Of a stretch of DNA of 64,000 nt, positions 33,621 through 43,445 are shown piece after piece. The notes under the pieces were generated by a model. That model had not been told where the DNA came from. It was given only the letters and a program-made list of their open reading frames with translations, and did not search any database. This stretch comes from Lachnospiraceae bacterium M18-1 (lineage in GTDB: Bacteria > Bacillota > Clostridia > Lachnospirales > Lachnospiraceae). The translations under genes were made by a program, and so were the position numbers. The stretch covers positions 987,422 through 1,051,421 of the forward strand of contig KE159609.1 of assembly GCA_000403295.2 (NCBI GenBank), given 5' to 3'. The stretch's first letter is position 1; every line of letters begins with the position of its first letter.

Positions 33621-34301
33621 ATGGAAAAGATTAAGATTTTAGTCGTGGATGATGAGAGCAGGATGCGAAAGCTTGTCCGGGATTTCCTTGTAAGAGAAGG
33701 CTATGTGGTCATGGAAGCCGGGGACGGCATGGAGGCAATGGACATTTTTTACGAAGATAAGGATATCGCGCTGGTTATACTGGATGTGATGATGCCGAAG
33801 ATGGACGGATGGCAGGTCTGCCGCGAGATCCGGGAGCACTCGAAAGTTCCGGTGATCATGCTGACCGCACGTTCGGATGAACGGGATGAACTGCAGGGCT
33901 TTGAACTGGGAGTAGATGAATACATTTCCAAACCGTTCAGCCCGAAGATCCTGGTGGCGCGGGTGGAAGCAATCCTGAGAAGGACCGTCGGCGCGGAGAA
34001 GAATGACGTGATCAACGCAGGCGGAATCCTGATCGATAAGGCGGCTCATATCGTCAAGATCGGTGACCGGCAGGTAGACTTGAGCTATAAGGAATTTGAA
34101 CTGCTGTCCTATTTCGTTGAGAACCAGGGAATCGCACTGTCCAGGGAAAAAATCCTGAACCATGTCTGGAATTATGATTATTTTGGAGACGCGCGTACCA
34201 TTGACACCCATGTGAAAAAGCTGCGGAGTAAGATGGGAGAAAAGGGTGAGTGCATCAAGACCATCTGGGGTATGGGATATAAGTTTGAGGTAGAAAGCTA
34301 G
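33621..34301 (+). CDS. OmpR-family response regulator
   Basis: A 226-residue regulator: receiver with Asp55 (LDVMMPKMDGW) and Lys in ISKPFSP, and a winged-helix domain (LSYKEFELLSYFVENQ, DARTIDTHVKKLRSKMG, IWGMGYKFEV). AAAAAGGAG precedes the start. A kinase gene follows after 3 bp. The pair sits 400 bp after an ABC transporter, and may control it. Confidence 0.92.
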   Translation: MEKIKILVVDDESRMRKLVRDFLVREGYVVMEAGDGMEAMDIFYEDKDIALVILDVMMPKMDGWQVCREIREHSKVPVIMLTARSDERDELQGFELGVDEYISKPFSPKILVARVEAILRRTVGAEKNDVINAGGILIDKAAHIVKIGDRQVDLSYKEFELLSYFVENQGIALSREKILNHVWNYDYFGDARTIDTHVKKLRSKMGEKGECIKTIWGMGYKFEVES

Positions 34302-34304
34302 ATT

Positions 34305-35789
34305 ATGACAAAATCAATTAAGCGGCAGCTTGCGGTGGTATTTGTCGGATTGATCGCAATGCTCCTGGCAGTGGTTTTTATCGTGAATTCTATTTTTCTG
34401 GGACAATATTATATCCTTCATAAAAAAACGGATATGATAGAGATGTACCAGATGATCGATTCCGCAGTGACTACAGAAAGCCTGACCAAGAAAAAAGTGC
34501 AGGAAGAGATTAACTGGAAAAGTGAGAGTGCAAATATTTCCATGCTGGTCCTTAAGCACACCGGCGAGTACTCGCTGGACTATGTTTTGTTTTCGATACA
34601 GTCCAAGGAAGTGCTGGAGCAGGCGCTGTTCGGCTATATTACAGGAAACAATATGGCGGAAGTGCTGGACCAGGCAGAACATTATACGTTTTATAAATCT
34701 GCGGATCCAATGAATCAGGATACGTCCTACCTGGAAATGTGCGGGAAGCTCTCCAACGGCGCTTTGTTTCTGTTGCGCAGTCCTTTGGAAAGTATCCGGG
34801 ACAGCGCGGCGCTGGCAAACAAGTTTCTGGCTTACGTGGGGATTGTGACGCTGGTGTTCGGAGCCTGGTTTGTCTGGTTCTTTTCCCAGAAGATCACGGA
34901 CCCGCTTCTGGAGCTGGCCGTACTGTCCAAGCGTATGGCGAACCTGGACTTTAACGCCAGGTATACAGGCGGCGGCGATGACGAGATCGGCGTTCTGGGC
35001 CAGAGCTTCAATATCATGTCCCAGAAGCTTGAGAAGACCATATCCGAATTGAAAAAAGCAAACCATCAGCTGCAGAAGGACATTGAGCAGAAGGAAAAAA
35101 TAGAAACGATGCGGACCGAGTTTCTTGGAAATGTATCCCATGAACTGAAAACGCCGATAGCACTGATTCAGGGATATGCAGAAGGACTGAAAGAAGGGAT
35201 CAGCGAAGACGCAGAGAGCCGTGAATTTTACTGCGACGTGATCATAGATGAATCCAATAAGATGAACCATATGGTCAGGAATCTTTTGACTCTGAACCAG
35301 CTGGAGTTCGGTTCGGAACAGCTGGAGGTGGAGAGGTTTGACGTGATCGGCCTGATTCGGGGAGTGCTCGCGAGCTGTGAGATCCTGATTCAGCAGGCAG
35401 AGGCATCCGTGGACTTTATCGCGGGAGAGGCGGTCTATGTATGGGCGGATGAATATAAGACGGAGCAGGTGTTCCGCAATTATCTGACCAACGCGCTCCA
35501 TCACGTGGACCATGAGAAGCGGATTGAGATCCGAGTGGTTCCGAGGGAAGATATCGTGCGCATTACTGTATTTAACAGCGGAACGCCTATACCGGAGGAA
35601 GATATCGCAAAGCTGTGGGATAAGTTCTACAAAGTGGATAAAGCCCATACGCGGGAATACGGCGGAAACGGGATCGGCCTGTCCATTGTGAAGGCCATCA
35701 TGGAATCCTTCCATCAGGAATATGGGGTATGCAACTACAACAATGGAGTGGAATTTTGGTTTGAACTGGACGCGAAGGGATCGCTGTGA
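34305..35789 (+). CDS. Sensor histidine kinase with HAMP domain
   Basis: A 494-residue kinase: two membrane segments (LAVVFVGLIAMLLAVVFIVNSIFL and FLAYVGIVTLVFGAWFVWFF) flanking a sensor domain of about 130 residues, a HAMP domain (SQKITDPLLELAVLSKRMANLDF), the H-box FLGNVSHELKTPIALIQ and the ATPase domain with NALHHVD, GNGIGLSIVKAIM. It is coupled to the response regulator upstream. Confidence 0.92.
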   Translation: MTKSIKRQLAVVFVGLIAMLLAVVFIVNSIFLGQYYILHKKTDMIEMYQMIDSAVTTESLTKKKVQEEINWKSESANISMLVLKHTGEYSLDYVLFSIQSKEVLEQALFGYITGNNMAEVLDQAEHYTFYKSADPMNQDTSYLEMCGKLSNGALFLLRSPLESIRDSAALANKFLAYVGIVTLVFGAWFVWFFSQKITDPLLELAVLSKRMANLDFNARYTGGGDDEIGVLGQSFNIMSQKLEKTISELKKANHQLQKDIEQKEKIETMRTEFLGNVSHELKTPIALIQGYAEGLKEGISEDAESREFYCDVIIDESNKMNHMVRNLLTLNQLEFGSEQLEVERFDVIGLIRGVLASCEILIQQAEASVDFIAGEAVYVWADEYKTEQVFRNYLTNALHHVDHEKRIEIRVVPREDIVRITVFNSGTPIPEEDIAKLWDKFYKVDKAHTREYGGNGIGLSIVKAIMESFHQEYGVCNYNNGVEFWFELDAKGSL

Positions 35790-35801
35790 GCGGTGAGTGT
35801 G

Positions 35802-36046
35802 AGCTGTAGTGCGGCCTGTCGGGGTTACTGTTCACACCCTTTGGGTGCTCCAGTAACAGTATCCAGCCCATTTTAAGTCGCCTTCGGCGGTCCTAAGCGC
35901 CAGCGACGCTTGTTTAGGACGGACCGGAACGGAGTGTAGACGGGCTGGATATTATGGCAAATGTTAGTTTATTGGCCGGACGCCGTGCAGCAGGGTGCAC
36001 GAAGCCGTGTGAACTGTAACCTGTCGGATTGCAACCGCACAGCTGG
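35802..36046 (+). repeat. Highly structured non-coding element, copy 2
   Basis: The ends AGCTGTAGTGCGG (35802-35814) and CCGCACAGCT (36035-36044) pair with a 2-base bulge, matching copy 1's closing stem. Inside are GTTACTG/CAGTAAC (35824-35830/35851-35857) with inner CACCC/GGGTG, and an arm closed by CCAGCCC/GGGCTGG (35863-35869/35942-35948) with CGCC-TTC-GGCG and GTCCTAA/TTAGGAC hairpins. The 3' 30 bases are nearly identical to copy 1. The arms differ from copy 1, but the frame of the element is shared. Confidence 0.75.
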
Positions 36047-36058
36047 AAAAATTTTTTC

Positions 36059-36087
36059 TTGACATTTTTAAATATGGCGCATATACT
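36059..36087 (+). promoter_or_regulatory. Promoter of the trp T-box leader
   Basis: TTGACA (36059-36064), 17-base spacer, TATACT (36082-36087), directly after structured element copy 2. Confidence 0.75.
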
Positions 36088-36093
36088 ATTTAT

Positions 36094-36484
36094 CATATTA
36101 ACAATTTAATGCTTTAGCACATCAAACCGATGAACAAGAGGAGTAGGTAAGGAACTGTCTGGATATGGTCAGGGCTGTTCCGAAGGATATTTGTTTACAG
36201 AGAGCCATAGGCGGTGGGATTATGGCAGCAAGAGTCTTTACTGAATGGACTTGTGAGGGCAGCTTGAAATTTTCGGAAGGAGTCCGGGAAGAGTAGACGC
36301 TGACGGGGATCCCGATCCGTTATCAGCAGGGAGTGTATGTTAGTACATGAAAGAGTGGTCGGTCTGTTCGTTTTTTCGGAAGAAGCAGATTGGCAATATG
36401 GGTGGCACCGCAGGGTGAATGATCATGAAATCAGTCCTTGCCCCATTGGAAAATAATCTCCAGTGGGGCAGGGACTTTTTTTAC
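36094..36484 (+). promoter_or_regulatory. T-box leader (tRNA-Trp responsive) of trp operon
   Basis: It has the T-box core GGGTGGCACCGC (36400-36411) and a stem I with GAGAGCC, GGCGGTG and the specifier region CTGAATGGAC, in which TGG (36246-36248) is the Trp codon. A strong terminator follows at 36433-36483, with a 3' T run. Uncharged tRNA-Trp should stabilise the antiterminator and allow transcription of trpDCFBA when Trp is low. Confidence 0.88.
36433..36483 (+). terminator. Regulated terminator of T-box leader
   Basis: AGTCCTTGCCCCATTGGA pairs with TCCAGTGGGGCAGGGACT, followed by T6. The alternative antiterminator uses the upstream GGGTGGCACC region. Confidence 0.85.
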
Positions 36485-36669
36485 TTTATTAGGAAACTAC
36501 GTCTCCTATAAGATAAAGACCATCCGGAGAACGGATGCGGCAGCGATGCAGAAGATTCGGGAGAGAAGGACAGTACAGAGGCAAAATTATTGAAAGAGGG
36601 GAGAAACAGAAGGGCTGACGGGGTCTATGTACAGGCTGAAATATCAAGATCGGAAAGGAAGAAAAGAGC

Positions 36670-37689
36670 ATGATTAAGGAAGCAATCTATGAATTACTGG
36701 AAGGCAGAGATCTAAGCTATGATACGGCAAAGCAGGTGATGGAGGAAATGATGGACGGAACAGCGACCCAGGCGCAGATGGGAGGATTTTTGACGGCTCT
36801 TCGGATGCAGGGAGAAAGCATCGAGGAGATCACCGCGTTTGCGGAGGTCATGCGGGAGAAGGGAGTCAAGATCCATCCGGAGCGTGAGGTCATTGACATT
36901 GTCGGAACCGGGGGAGACGAGGTGGGAACTTTTAACATCTCCACGACTTCCGCATTTGTGGTGGCAGCAGGAGGAGTCCCGGTGGCAAAGCATGGGAACC
37001 GGAGTGTATCCAGCAAGAGCGGCGCGGCGGATGTTCTGGAGTGTCTGGGAGTCAATGTGGCGCTGAATGCGCAGCAGAATGAGACGATCCTGAACAGGAC
37101 GGGGATGTGCTTCATGTTCGCACCGGTGTATCATTCGTCCATGAAATATGCGGCCCCGGTCCGAAAGGAGCTGGGCGTGCGTACCGTGTTCAATATTCTC
37201 GGGCCCCTGTCCAATCCGGCGGCAGCAGCCATGCAGCTTCTCGGCGTTTATGATAAAAAGCTTGTGGAGCCATTGGCAAGGGTTCTGGGCAATCTGGGAG
37301 TAGTCCGGGGCGTGGCCGTGTGCGGGGAAGACGGTCTGGACGAGATCACATTGACCGGGGAAACCATCGTGTGCGAGATCCGGTACGGCGAGATCACCCG
37401 GTATACCATCACGCCGGAGCAGTTTGGACTGCGGCGCTGCGGCCTGAAAGAGATGATCGGAGGCAATCCGGAGGAGAACGCACAGATCACCCGGGATATC
37501 CTGTCCGGAAGGGAACAGGGCGCGAAGCGGGATGTGATATTGATGAACGCGGGAATGAGCCTGTATCTGGGAATCGACGGCATCACGCTGGCGGAAGGGA
37601 TTCGAAAAGCCGCGGAGCTGATCGACAGCGGGAAGGCTCTGGCGAAGCTGGAGGAATTTGCATCAGCAACGAAGGAATATGAAGCATAG
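36670..37689 (+). CDS. trpD: Anthranilate phosphoribosyltransferase
   Basis: A 339-residue enzyme transferring phosphoribosyl from PRPP to anthranilate, second step of Trp synthesis. The PRPP motif DIVGTGGDEVGTFNIST and KHGNRSVSSKSGAADVLE are intact, as are GVRTVFNILGPLSNP. It is the first gene after the T-box; trpE and trpG are not present here. RBS GGAAAGGAAG. Confidence 0.95.
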   Translation: MIKEAIYELLEGRDLSYDTAKQVMEEMMDGTATQAQMGGFLTALRMQGESIEEITAFAEVMREKGVKIHPEREVIDIVGTGGDEVGTFNISTTSAFVVAAGGVPVAKHGNRSVSSKSGAADVLECLGVNVALNAQQNETILNRTGMCFMFAPVYHSSMKYAAPVRKELGVRTVFNILGPLSNPAAAAMQLLGVYDKKLVEPLARVLGNLGVVRGVAVCGEDGLDEITLTGETIVCEIRYGEITRYTITPEQFGLRRCGLKEMIGGNPEENAQITRDILSGREQGAKRDVILMNAGMSLYLGIDGITLAEGIRKAAELIDSGKALAKLEEFASATKEYEA

Positions 37690-37791
37690 CGGATATGCAG
37701 ATCGTGTATATCGGAAAAACAGTTTCACAACCGGCAGGAAAGCAGGCAGTAAATCTGCTTTGAAGACCGGCGGCGGGAGGGAGAATCAGTC

Positions 37792-38622
37792 ATGATTTTA
37801 GATGAGATTGCAGAGTCCGCAAAAAAACGTGTTGCGGAACAGAAGAAAAAAGTGCCGTTTGAAACAATAAAAGCGGCTGCGGAAGAAAAAGCGGCTGCGG
37901 AACGGGAACGCGGAAAAAGCGGGTTCCGGTTTCCGTTTGAAAAGGCGCTGCGGGGGGAAGATATTTCCTTTATCTGCGAGGTGAAAAAGGCATCGCCTTC
38001 CAAAGGAGTGATCGCGGAGCATTTTCCATATCTGGAAATCGCGGAGGAATATGAACGGGCAGGAGCGGCAGCCATCTCCTGCCTGACGGAGCCGGAATAT
38101 TTCCTCGGGCAGGACCGTTATCTGAAAGAGATTGCGGAAAAGGCGTGGATTCCGGTGCTCAGAAAGGATTTTACGGTTGATGCCTATCAGATTTACGAGG
38201 CGAAGGTACTGGGTGCCGACGCGGTCCTTCTGATCTGTTCGATCCTGAGTGATGAGCAGTTGAGGGAATATATCCGGATCGCGGACAGCCTGGGACTTTC
38301 GGCCCTGACGGAGTCCCATGATGTGCGGGAAATCCACCGGGCGCTGTCCGGCGGGGCGAGAATTCTTGGTGTAAACAACCGGAACCTGAAAGATTTTACG
38401 GTTAACGTGGGCAACAGCCTGAATCTGCGGAAGCACGTTCCAGATGAAATCATTTTTGTGGCGGAGAGCGGCATCCGAACGGCAGAGGATATCGAACGGC
38501 TGCGGCAGGGGAACGTGCAGGCCGTACTGATCGGGGAGACGCTGATGCGGTGCGGGGATAAAAAAGCGATGCTGGAAAAACTGCGGGGAGCCGGAAGAAG
38601 GGAGCAAAAAAATGGGAAATGA
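37792..38622 (+). CDS. trpC: Indole-3-glycerol phosphate synthase
   Basis: A 276-residue TIM-barrel enzyme, third ring-forming step in Trp synthesis. Motifs: ICEVKKASPSKGVIAEHF, AAAISCLTEPEYFLG, VLRKDFTVDAYQIYEA, ILGVNNRNLKDFTVN, FVAESGIRTAEDI. It follows trpD after about 100 bp and overlaps trpF by 11 bp. Confidence 0.95.
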   Translation: MILDEIAESAKKRVAEQKKKVPFETIKAAAEEKAAAERERGKSGFRFPFEKALRGEDISFICEVKKASPSKGVIAEHFPYLEIAEEYERAGAAAISCLTEPEYFLGQDRYLKEIAEKAWIPVLRKDFTVDAYQIYEAKVLGADAVLLICSILSDEQLREYIRIADSLGLSALTESHDVREIHRALSGGARILGVNNRNLKDFTVNVGNSLNLRKHVPDEIIFVAESGIRTAEDIERLRQGNVQAVLIGETLMRCGDKKAMLEKLRGAGRREQKNGK

Positions 38623-39277
38623 AGCGGCCGCCAAGATTAAAATCTGCGGATTGAAAACGATAGAGGATATTCACATGGTGAACCGCCGGAAACCGGATTT
38701 TGCCGGATTTGTATTTGCGGGGAGCAAGCGGCGGATCACGCCGGAGCAGGCGGCAGAGATGAAAAAGGAACTGCTGCCGGAGATCCGGAGCGTGGGAGTC
38801 TTTGTCAATGAGGAGCCGAAGCGGATCGCCCGGATGGCAGAAGACGGCGTGCTGGATTATATACAGCTCCACGGGGATGAGAACGGAGAGGACATCCGGC
38901 GGTTAAAAGACATGACAGAGAAGCCGGTCATAAAGGCTGTCCGGGTGAGGAGCCGGGAGGACATCCTGATGGCGGAGAAGTTACCCTGTGAATATCTGCT
39001 TCTGGATACCTATAAGAAAGGGGAATATGGAGGCAGCGGAGAGTGCTTTTGTTGGGAGATGATTCCGGAGATGGAGAAGCCCTTTTTTCTGGCCGGCGGA
39101 CTGAATGAAGAAAATATTGCAGAAGCTTTGAAAACCTGCCGTCCATGGGCCGTGGATGTGAGCAGCTCCGTGGAAACGGACGAAAGGAAGGATGAGGAGA
39201 AGGTGAGACGCTTTATGAGAGCTGTATACAGGGCGGGAACCCTGACTCCAGTCTGTGCGGCTGGAAAAAAGATGTAA
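38612..39277 (+). CDS. trpF: Phosphoribosylanthranilate isomerase
   Basis: A 221-residue TIM-barrel isomerase. The opening KIKICGLKTIEDIHMVN carries the catalytic Cys (ICGL), and LLLDTYKKGEYGGSG and FFLAGGLNEENIAEAL the Asp and phosphate site. The start at 38612 overlaps the end of trpC. Confidence 0.93.
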   Translation: MGNEAAAKIKICGLKTIEDIHMVNRRKPDFAGFVFAGSKRRITPEQAAEMKKELLPEIRSVGVFVNEEPKRIARMAEDGVLDYIQLHGDENGEDIRRLKDMTEKPVIKAVRVRSREDILMAEKLPCEYLLLDTYKKGEYGGSGECFCWEMIPEMEKPFFLAGGLNEENIAEALKTCRPWAVDVSSSVETDERKDEEKVRRFMRAVYRAGTLTPVCAAGKKM

Positions 39278-39295
39278 GAAAGAGAGGATGAGAAT

Positions 39296-40498
39296 ATGAG
39301 CAGCAGTGAAACAGGCCGGAAAGGCAGATATGGTCAGTACGGTGGTCAATATATCCCGGAAACGCTGATGAACGCGGTTCATGAGCTGGAAGCGGCCTAT
39401 GAGAAATACAGCCGGGATCCGGAATTTATCCGGGAACTGGATGATTTGATGAAAAATTACGCAGGACGCCCGTCCATGCTCTATTTTGCAGAGAAAATGA
39501 CAAAAGATCTGGGCGGCGCGAAGATCTATATCAAGCGGGAGGACCTGAACCATACTGGCTCCCATAAGATCAACAATGTTCTGGGTCAAGTGCTTCTGGC
39601 AAAAAAAATGGGAAAGGCCAGGGTCATTGCGGAGACAGGAGCCGGCCAGCACGGAGTGGCTACGGCCACAGCGGCGGCTCTGATGGGCATGGAATGTGAG
39701 ATTTTTATGGGAAAGGAAGACACGGACCGGCAGGCGCTGAACGTATACCGGATGGAGCTTCTCGGGGCAAAGGTCCACGCGGTGACCAGCGGAACCCAGA
39801 CCTTGAAGGATGCGGTCAACGAGACCATGCGGGAGTGGACGAAACGGATGGATGATACCCTCTATGTGCTTGGATCCGTAATGGGTCCTCATCCATTTCC
39901 TATGATCGTGCGGGACTTCCAGAAGATCATTGGGGAAGAGATTAAAGAACAGCTTCAGGAACGGGAAGGAAAGCTTCCGGACGTGGTGATTGCCTGCGTG
40001 GGGGGCGGGAGCAATGCCATGGGGGCGTTTTATGAATTTATCCAACATCACGAAGTACAGCTGATCGGATGCGAAGCGGCGGGCCACGGTATTGATACCG
40101 GGAAGCATGCGGCGGCGATCGCGAAAGGGAGCACAGGAGTATTCCATGGTATGAAATCCATTTTCTGCCAGGACAAATACGGACAGATCGCCCCGGTCTA
40201 TTCTATTTCTGCAGGGCTGGACTACCCGGGAATCGGGCCGGAGCATGCAAGGCTGGCTGAGATGAAGCGTGCCCAATATGTTCCAGTAACAGATGAAGAG
40301 GCTGTACGGGCATTTGAATACCTGTCCCGGACAGAAGGCATCATCCCGGCGGTGGAAAGCGCCCATGCGGTGGCCTATGCCATGAAGCTGGCGCCTGCGA
40401 TGGGAAAGGATGAGATCATTGTCATCAACCTGTCCGGACGGGGGGACAAGGATGTTGCGGCAATCGCAAGATACAGGGGGGTAGAGATCTATGAGTAG
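39296..40498 (+). CDS. trpB: Tryptophan synthase beta subunit
   Basis: A 400-residue PLP enzyme joining indole and serine. The PLP lysine is Lys91 in [25 protein letters not shown] and [13 protein letters not shown] are the cofactor-binding loops. It is the standard (TrpB1) type and overlaps trpA by 8 bp. Confidence 0.96.
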   Translation: MSSSETGRKGRYGQYGGQYIPETLMNAVHELEAAYEKYSRDPEFIRELDDLMKNYAGRPSMLYFAEKMTKDLGGAKIYIKREDLNHTGSHKINNVLGQVLLAKKMGKARVIAETGAGQHGVATATAAALMGMECEIFMGKEDTDRQALNVYRMELLGAKVHAVTSGTQTLKDAVNETMREWTKRMDDTLYVLGSVMGPHPFPMIVRDFQKIIGEEIKEQLQEREGKLPDVVIACVGGGSNAMGAFYEFIQHHEVQLIGCEAAGHGIDTGKHAAAIAKGSTGVFHGMKSIFCQDKYGQIAPVYSISAGLDYPGIGPEHARLAEMKRAQYVPVTDEEAVRAFEYLSRTEGIIPAVESAHAVAYAMKLAPAMGKDEIIVINLSGRGDKDVAAIARYRGVEIYE

Positions 40499-41261
40499 GA
40501 TAGAAAAGGCATTCCAGAATCAAAAAGCATTTATTCCGTTTGTAACGGGCGGGGATCCCACACTTGACATTACAGAGCAGCTTTTGTATGCTATGGAGGA
40601 GGCAGGAGCAGATCTGATCGAGATTGGAATTCCGTTTTCAGATCCCATCGCGGAGGGTATCGTGATCCAAGGGGCAAATGAACGCGCGCTTTCGGCAGGC
40701 TGTACCACAGATAAGCTATTTGATATGATCTGCCGGGCAAGGAAGAGGGTCACGGTGCCGATGGTTTTTCTCACTTATCTGAATCCCATTTATACTTACG
40801 GAAAAGAGCGGTTCATGAAGCGCTGCAGGGAATGCGGGATTGACGGCATCATCGTTCCGGATATGCCTTTTGAAGAGAAGGGAGAGCTTTCCGGAGTCTG
40901 TGAAGAATACGGTGTGGATATCATTTCTCTGATCGCGCCCACTTCGAAGGAACGGATCCGGATGATCGCCGGAGATGCAAAGGGATATATCTACTGCGTG
41001 TCCTCTCTGGGAGTGACAGGCGTGCGCAGCGAGATCAGGACCGACATCGCCGGGATGGTAAGGCTGGTGAGAGAGATCACAAAGATTCCCTGTGCGGTGG
41101 GATTCGGTATCTCTGCTCCAGAGCAGGCAAGGAAGATGGCGGAGGTGGCCGACGGGGCGATCGTAGGAAGTGCGATCGTGAAGCTCATTGCGCAGTATGG
41201 GAAAGACTGCGTGCCTCATGTAGCAGAATACGTGAGAACGATGAAAGGAGCATTGTCATGA
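40491..41261 (+). CDS. trpA: Tryptophan synthase alpha subunit
   Basis: A 256-residue TIM-barrel protein that cleaves indole-glycerol phosphate and channels indole to TrpB. Catalytic Glu44 ([12 protein letters not shown]) and Asp51 are present. It overlaps trpB at its start and the aldo/keto reductase gene at its end (ATGA). Confidence 0.95.
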   Translation: MSRIEKAFQNQKAFIPFVTGGDPTLDITEQLLYAMEEAGADLIEIGIPFSDPIAEGIVIQGANERALSAGCTTDKLFDMICRARKRVTVPMVFLTYLNPIYTYGKERFMKRCRECGIDGIIVPDMPFEEKGELSGVCEEYGVDIISLIAPTSKERIRMIAGDAKGYIYCVSSLGVTGVRSEIRTDIAGMVRLVREITKIPCAVGFGISAPEQARKMAEVADGAIVGSAIVKLIAQYGKDCVPHVAEYVRTMKGALS

Positions 41262-42214
41262 AGTATGTAGAAATTCCCTGTGTAAAGAAAAAGGTCTCCC
41301 GTATCTTGTACGGAACTGCCGCGCCGCCGTTTATGCAGGGCGGGGATGGGAATGACCTGCTGGACGACATGTATGCCCTTGGGATCAATGCATTTGATTC
41401 GGCACGGGTGTACGGGAAGGCAGAGCAGTCGCTCGGAAAATGGATAGAAGAGCGGGGACTGCGGGATCAGGTCGTGATCCTCTCCAAATGCGCCCATCCG
41501 GATCCATCCGGAAGGAAACGGGTGAATGAAAAAGAAATCCGGGAGGACTTTGCAGAATCTGCAGAATACCTGCGGACCGGCTATATTGATATCTATCTGC
41601 TGCACCGGGATGATCCGGAGATGCCGGCAGGGGAGGTCGTGGAGATTTTGAACGCCATGCACAAAGAGGGGAAGATCGGCGCCTTCGGCGGCTCCAACTG
41701 GACCCACAAAAGGATTGCCGAGGCCAATACATATGCAAAAGAACACGGTCTGATTCCGTTTGTTGTATCCAGCCCGCACTTTAGCCTTGCGGAGCAGATT
41801 CAGGACCTCTGGGGCGGCGGCTGCGTATCCATCTCCGGTCCCTCTAACGGGGCGGCCAGGGAGTGGTACCGGAGCCAAGGGATGCCGGTGATTGCTTATT
41901 CCAGCTTGTCCCACGGGTTCTTATCTGGAAAGGTGAAAAGCGTCGAGCGTGAGAAAGCAGGCCAGATCCTGGATGAATTTGCCATGAAGGGATACGGCTG
42001 CGCGGATAATTTTGAACGGCTGCGCAGATGTGAGGAACTGGCGGAGAAGAAGCAGTGTACGGTGTCCCAGATCGCCATGGCATGGATCTTCCGGCAGGAG
42101 CTGAATACGCTGGCGGTGGTCAGTACATCCAGCGCGGAGAGGATGCGGGCGAATATTTCCGCTATGTCCATAAAACTGAGCGAAGAAGAATCGGCGTATC
42201 TGGATTTATTGTAG
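41258..42214 (+). CDS. Aldo/keto reductase coupled to trp operon
   Basis: A 318-residue AKR. The tetrad is intact: Asp47 (NAFDSARVYG), Tyr52, Lys77 (VILSKC) and His116 (LLHRDD). NADPH-binding end: VVSTSSAERMRANI. It starts inside the trpA stop (ATGA) with GAAAGGAG upstream, so it is expressed with the trp genes under the T-box. No AKR step exists in Trp synthesis; it may act on a Trp- or indole-derived aldehyde, or be there by chance. Confidence 0.88.
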   Translation: MKYVEIPCVKKKVSRILYGTAAPPFMQGGDGNDLLDDMYALGINAFDSARVYGKAEQSLGKWIEERGLRDQVVILSKCAHPDPSGRKRVNEKEIREDFAESAEYLRTGYIDIYLLHRDDPEMPAGEVVEILNAMHKEGKIGAFGGSNWTHKRIAEANTYAKEHGLIPFVVSSPHFSLAEQIQDLWGGGCVSISGPSNGAAREWYRSQGMPVIAYSSLSHGFLSGKVKSVEREKAGQILDEFAMKGYGCADNFERLRRCEELAEKKQCTVSQIAMAWIFRQELNTLAVVSTSSAERMRANISAMSIKLSEEESAYLDLL

Positions 42215-42295
42215 GATTTACAAAATATAAAAGTATAAAATATATCTAAAAAGCATCAATCCATCCCTTTTATCTGAGTAATAAAGTATGGATGA

Positions 42296-43204
42296 TCATT
42301 GCAGGAATCTATATCCTGGCGGCTTCCGTGACTCCGGTGTGGATCCTGCTTGCTGCGGGGGCTTTGACTTTGACTGCAGGTTTCTCGGAGGCTCTTTAAA
42401 TTCTGCTTTGTAGGAGCGGGAAAACGTGGAATAGTCCCGGAATCCGGCTGCAAAGCAGGCTTCTGTAATGGGAGCGCCCTCTTCGATCAGATTTCGGGCA
42501 AGAAGCAGCCTACGGTAAGTGATATAGCTTCCGATGGTATATCCGGTCTCGGCCTTGAACAGACGCATCATATAATATTTGCTGATAAAAAATGTGTCTG
42601 CAAGGCTGTCGATGTCCAGGGCCTCGGTCAGATGGGCGTTAATATAGTTCAGGATGGAGATGACCTTCGAGTTGTACCGCTCCGTATCCAAAAATTCGAT
42701 CCTTTTTTTCAGCGCCGCGCGGTTCAGCTGGATCATGAATTCCAGGAACAGGAGCTGACGGTACAGGCTGCCGGCATATTCCGTGTCGTCAAACGAGCGT
42801 TCCAGGCGGTTCGTGATCTTGAACAGGGAGCTTTTTTCCAGAGAAGGAATCCGCAGTACATGGGAATGCTCCTCCTTTGCTTTTTGAAAACAAAAGTTCA
42901 GGTCGTATTCTTCATTTTTATAATCAGCCATAAAGCCAGGGGAGATATATACGATGATCCGCTCGTAGGGCATGGAGCCGTCCACCTGGATCCGGTGCAG
43001 ATCGTTTTTCTCCACCAGTACGATATCATAAGGCTCCAGTGTGTATGTTTTTCCTTCTATATAATATTGTACGTTTCCGCGTATAAAGATTGTGATCTTA
43101 TGAAACTCATGATAATGAAATTCATATTCCTTTGCCAGCTGGTCTGTCAGGTGAAAAATGCGGAAATCACTGTTTAGATAGCCTCTTTTTTCATAAATTC
43201 CCAT
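42296..43204 (-). CDS. AraC-family regulator with cupin domain
   Basis: A 302-residue regulator: N-terminal cupin (FHYHEFHKITIFIRGNVQYYIEG) and two C-terminal HTH motifs (LDIDSLADTFFISKYYMMRLFK; ITEACFAAGFRDYSTFSRSYKAEF). A GGAGGGACC site precedes the ATG. It diverges from dapF and converges with the aldo/keto reductase gene. Ligand unknown. Confidence 0.9.
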   Translation of the reverse strand: MGIYEKRGYLNSDFRIFHLTDQLAKEYEFHYHEFHKITIFIRGNVQYYIEGKTYTLEPYDIVLVEKNDLHRIQVDGSMPYERIIVYISPGFMADYKNEEYDLNFCFQKAKEEHSHVLRIPSLEKSSLFKITNRLERSFDDTEYAGSLYRQLLFLEFMIQLNRAALKKRIEFLDTERYNSKVISILNYINAHLTEALDIDSLADTFFISKYYMMRLFKAETGYTIGSYITYRRLLLARNLIEEGAPITEACFAAGFRDYSTFSRSYKAEFKEPPRNLQSKSKPPQQAGSTPESRKPPGYRFLQ

Positions 43205-43327
43205 AAAGGTCCCTCCGGTTTCCGACGCGACGCCGAACAGAAAAGCTTTCCGGTGCGTCTATTTTTATTATATGGCATAATCTGCAATGTTTAAAGCATT
43301 TCTTACGTATTATTTGAAAAAAATGCT

Positions 43328-43439
43328 TGGTATAATAAATAAAAAGAGAGGTTCGGAAGTCCCACGGAAGGGCTGAGAAAGCAGATGGCGGGCAAGCGGT
43401 TAATCTGCTTATGCAAATTGGTTAGAAAACTAGGGAGGT
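43328..43439 (+). promoter_or_regulatory. Extended -10 promoter and leader of dapF-like gene
   Basis: TGGTATAAT (43328-43336) is an extended -10 box. The leader then holds an AGCAGAT/ATCTGCT stem (around 43379-43409) before the AGGGAGG site. I tried TPP, lysine and THF riboswitch consensus patterns and none fits. Confidence 0.45.
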
Positions 43440-43445
43440 ATGACG

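Noticed and set aside
33318..36046. Structured repeats as a CRISPR array
   Set aside because: The repeats are long, few, palindromic and not regularly spaced, and no cas genes are present.
36508..36672. Open frame between T-box terminator and trpD as a trpE remnant
   Set aside because: Only a weak resemblance (GVYVQAEI) to the end of TrpE; too short and too poor to call.
38981..40366. 461-codon antisense frame over trpF-trpB
   Set aside because: It is the shadow of well-supported trp genes, with no family features.
43340..43439. Riboswitch in the dapF leader
   Set aside because: A stem and a CTGAGA sequence are present, but TPP, lysine and THF consensus cores are missing.
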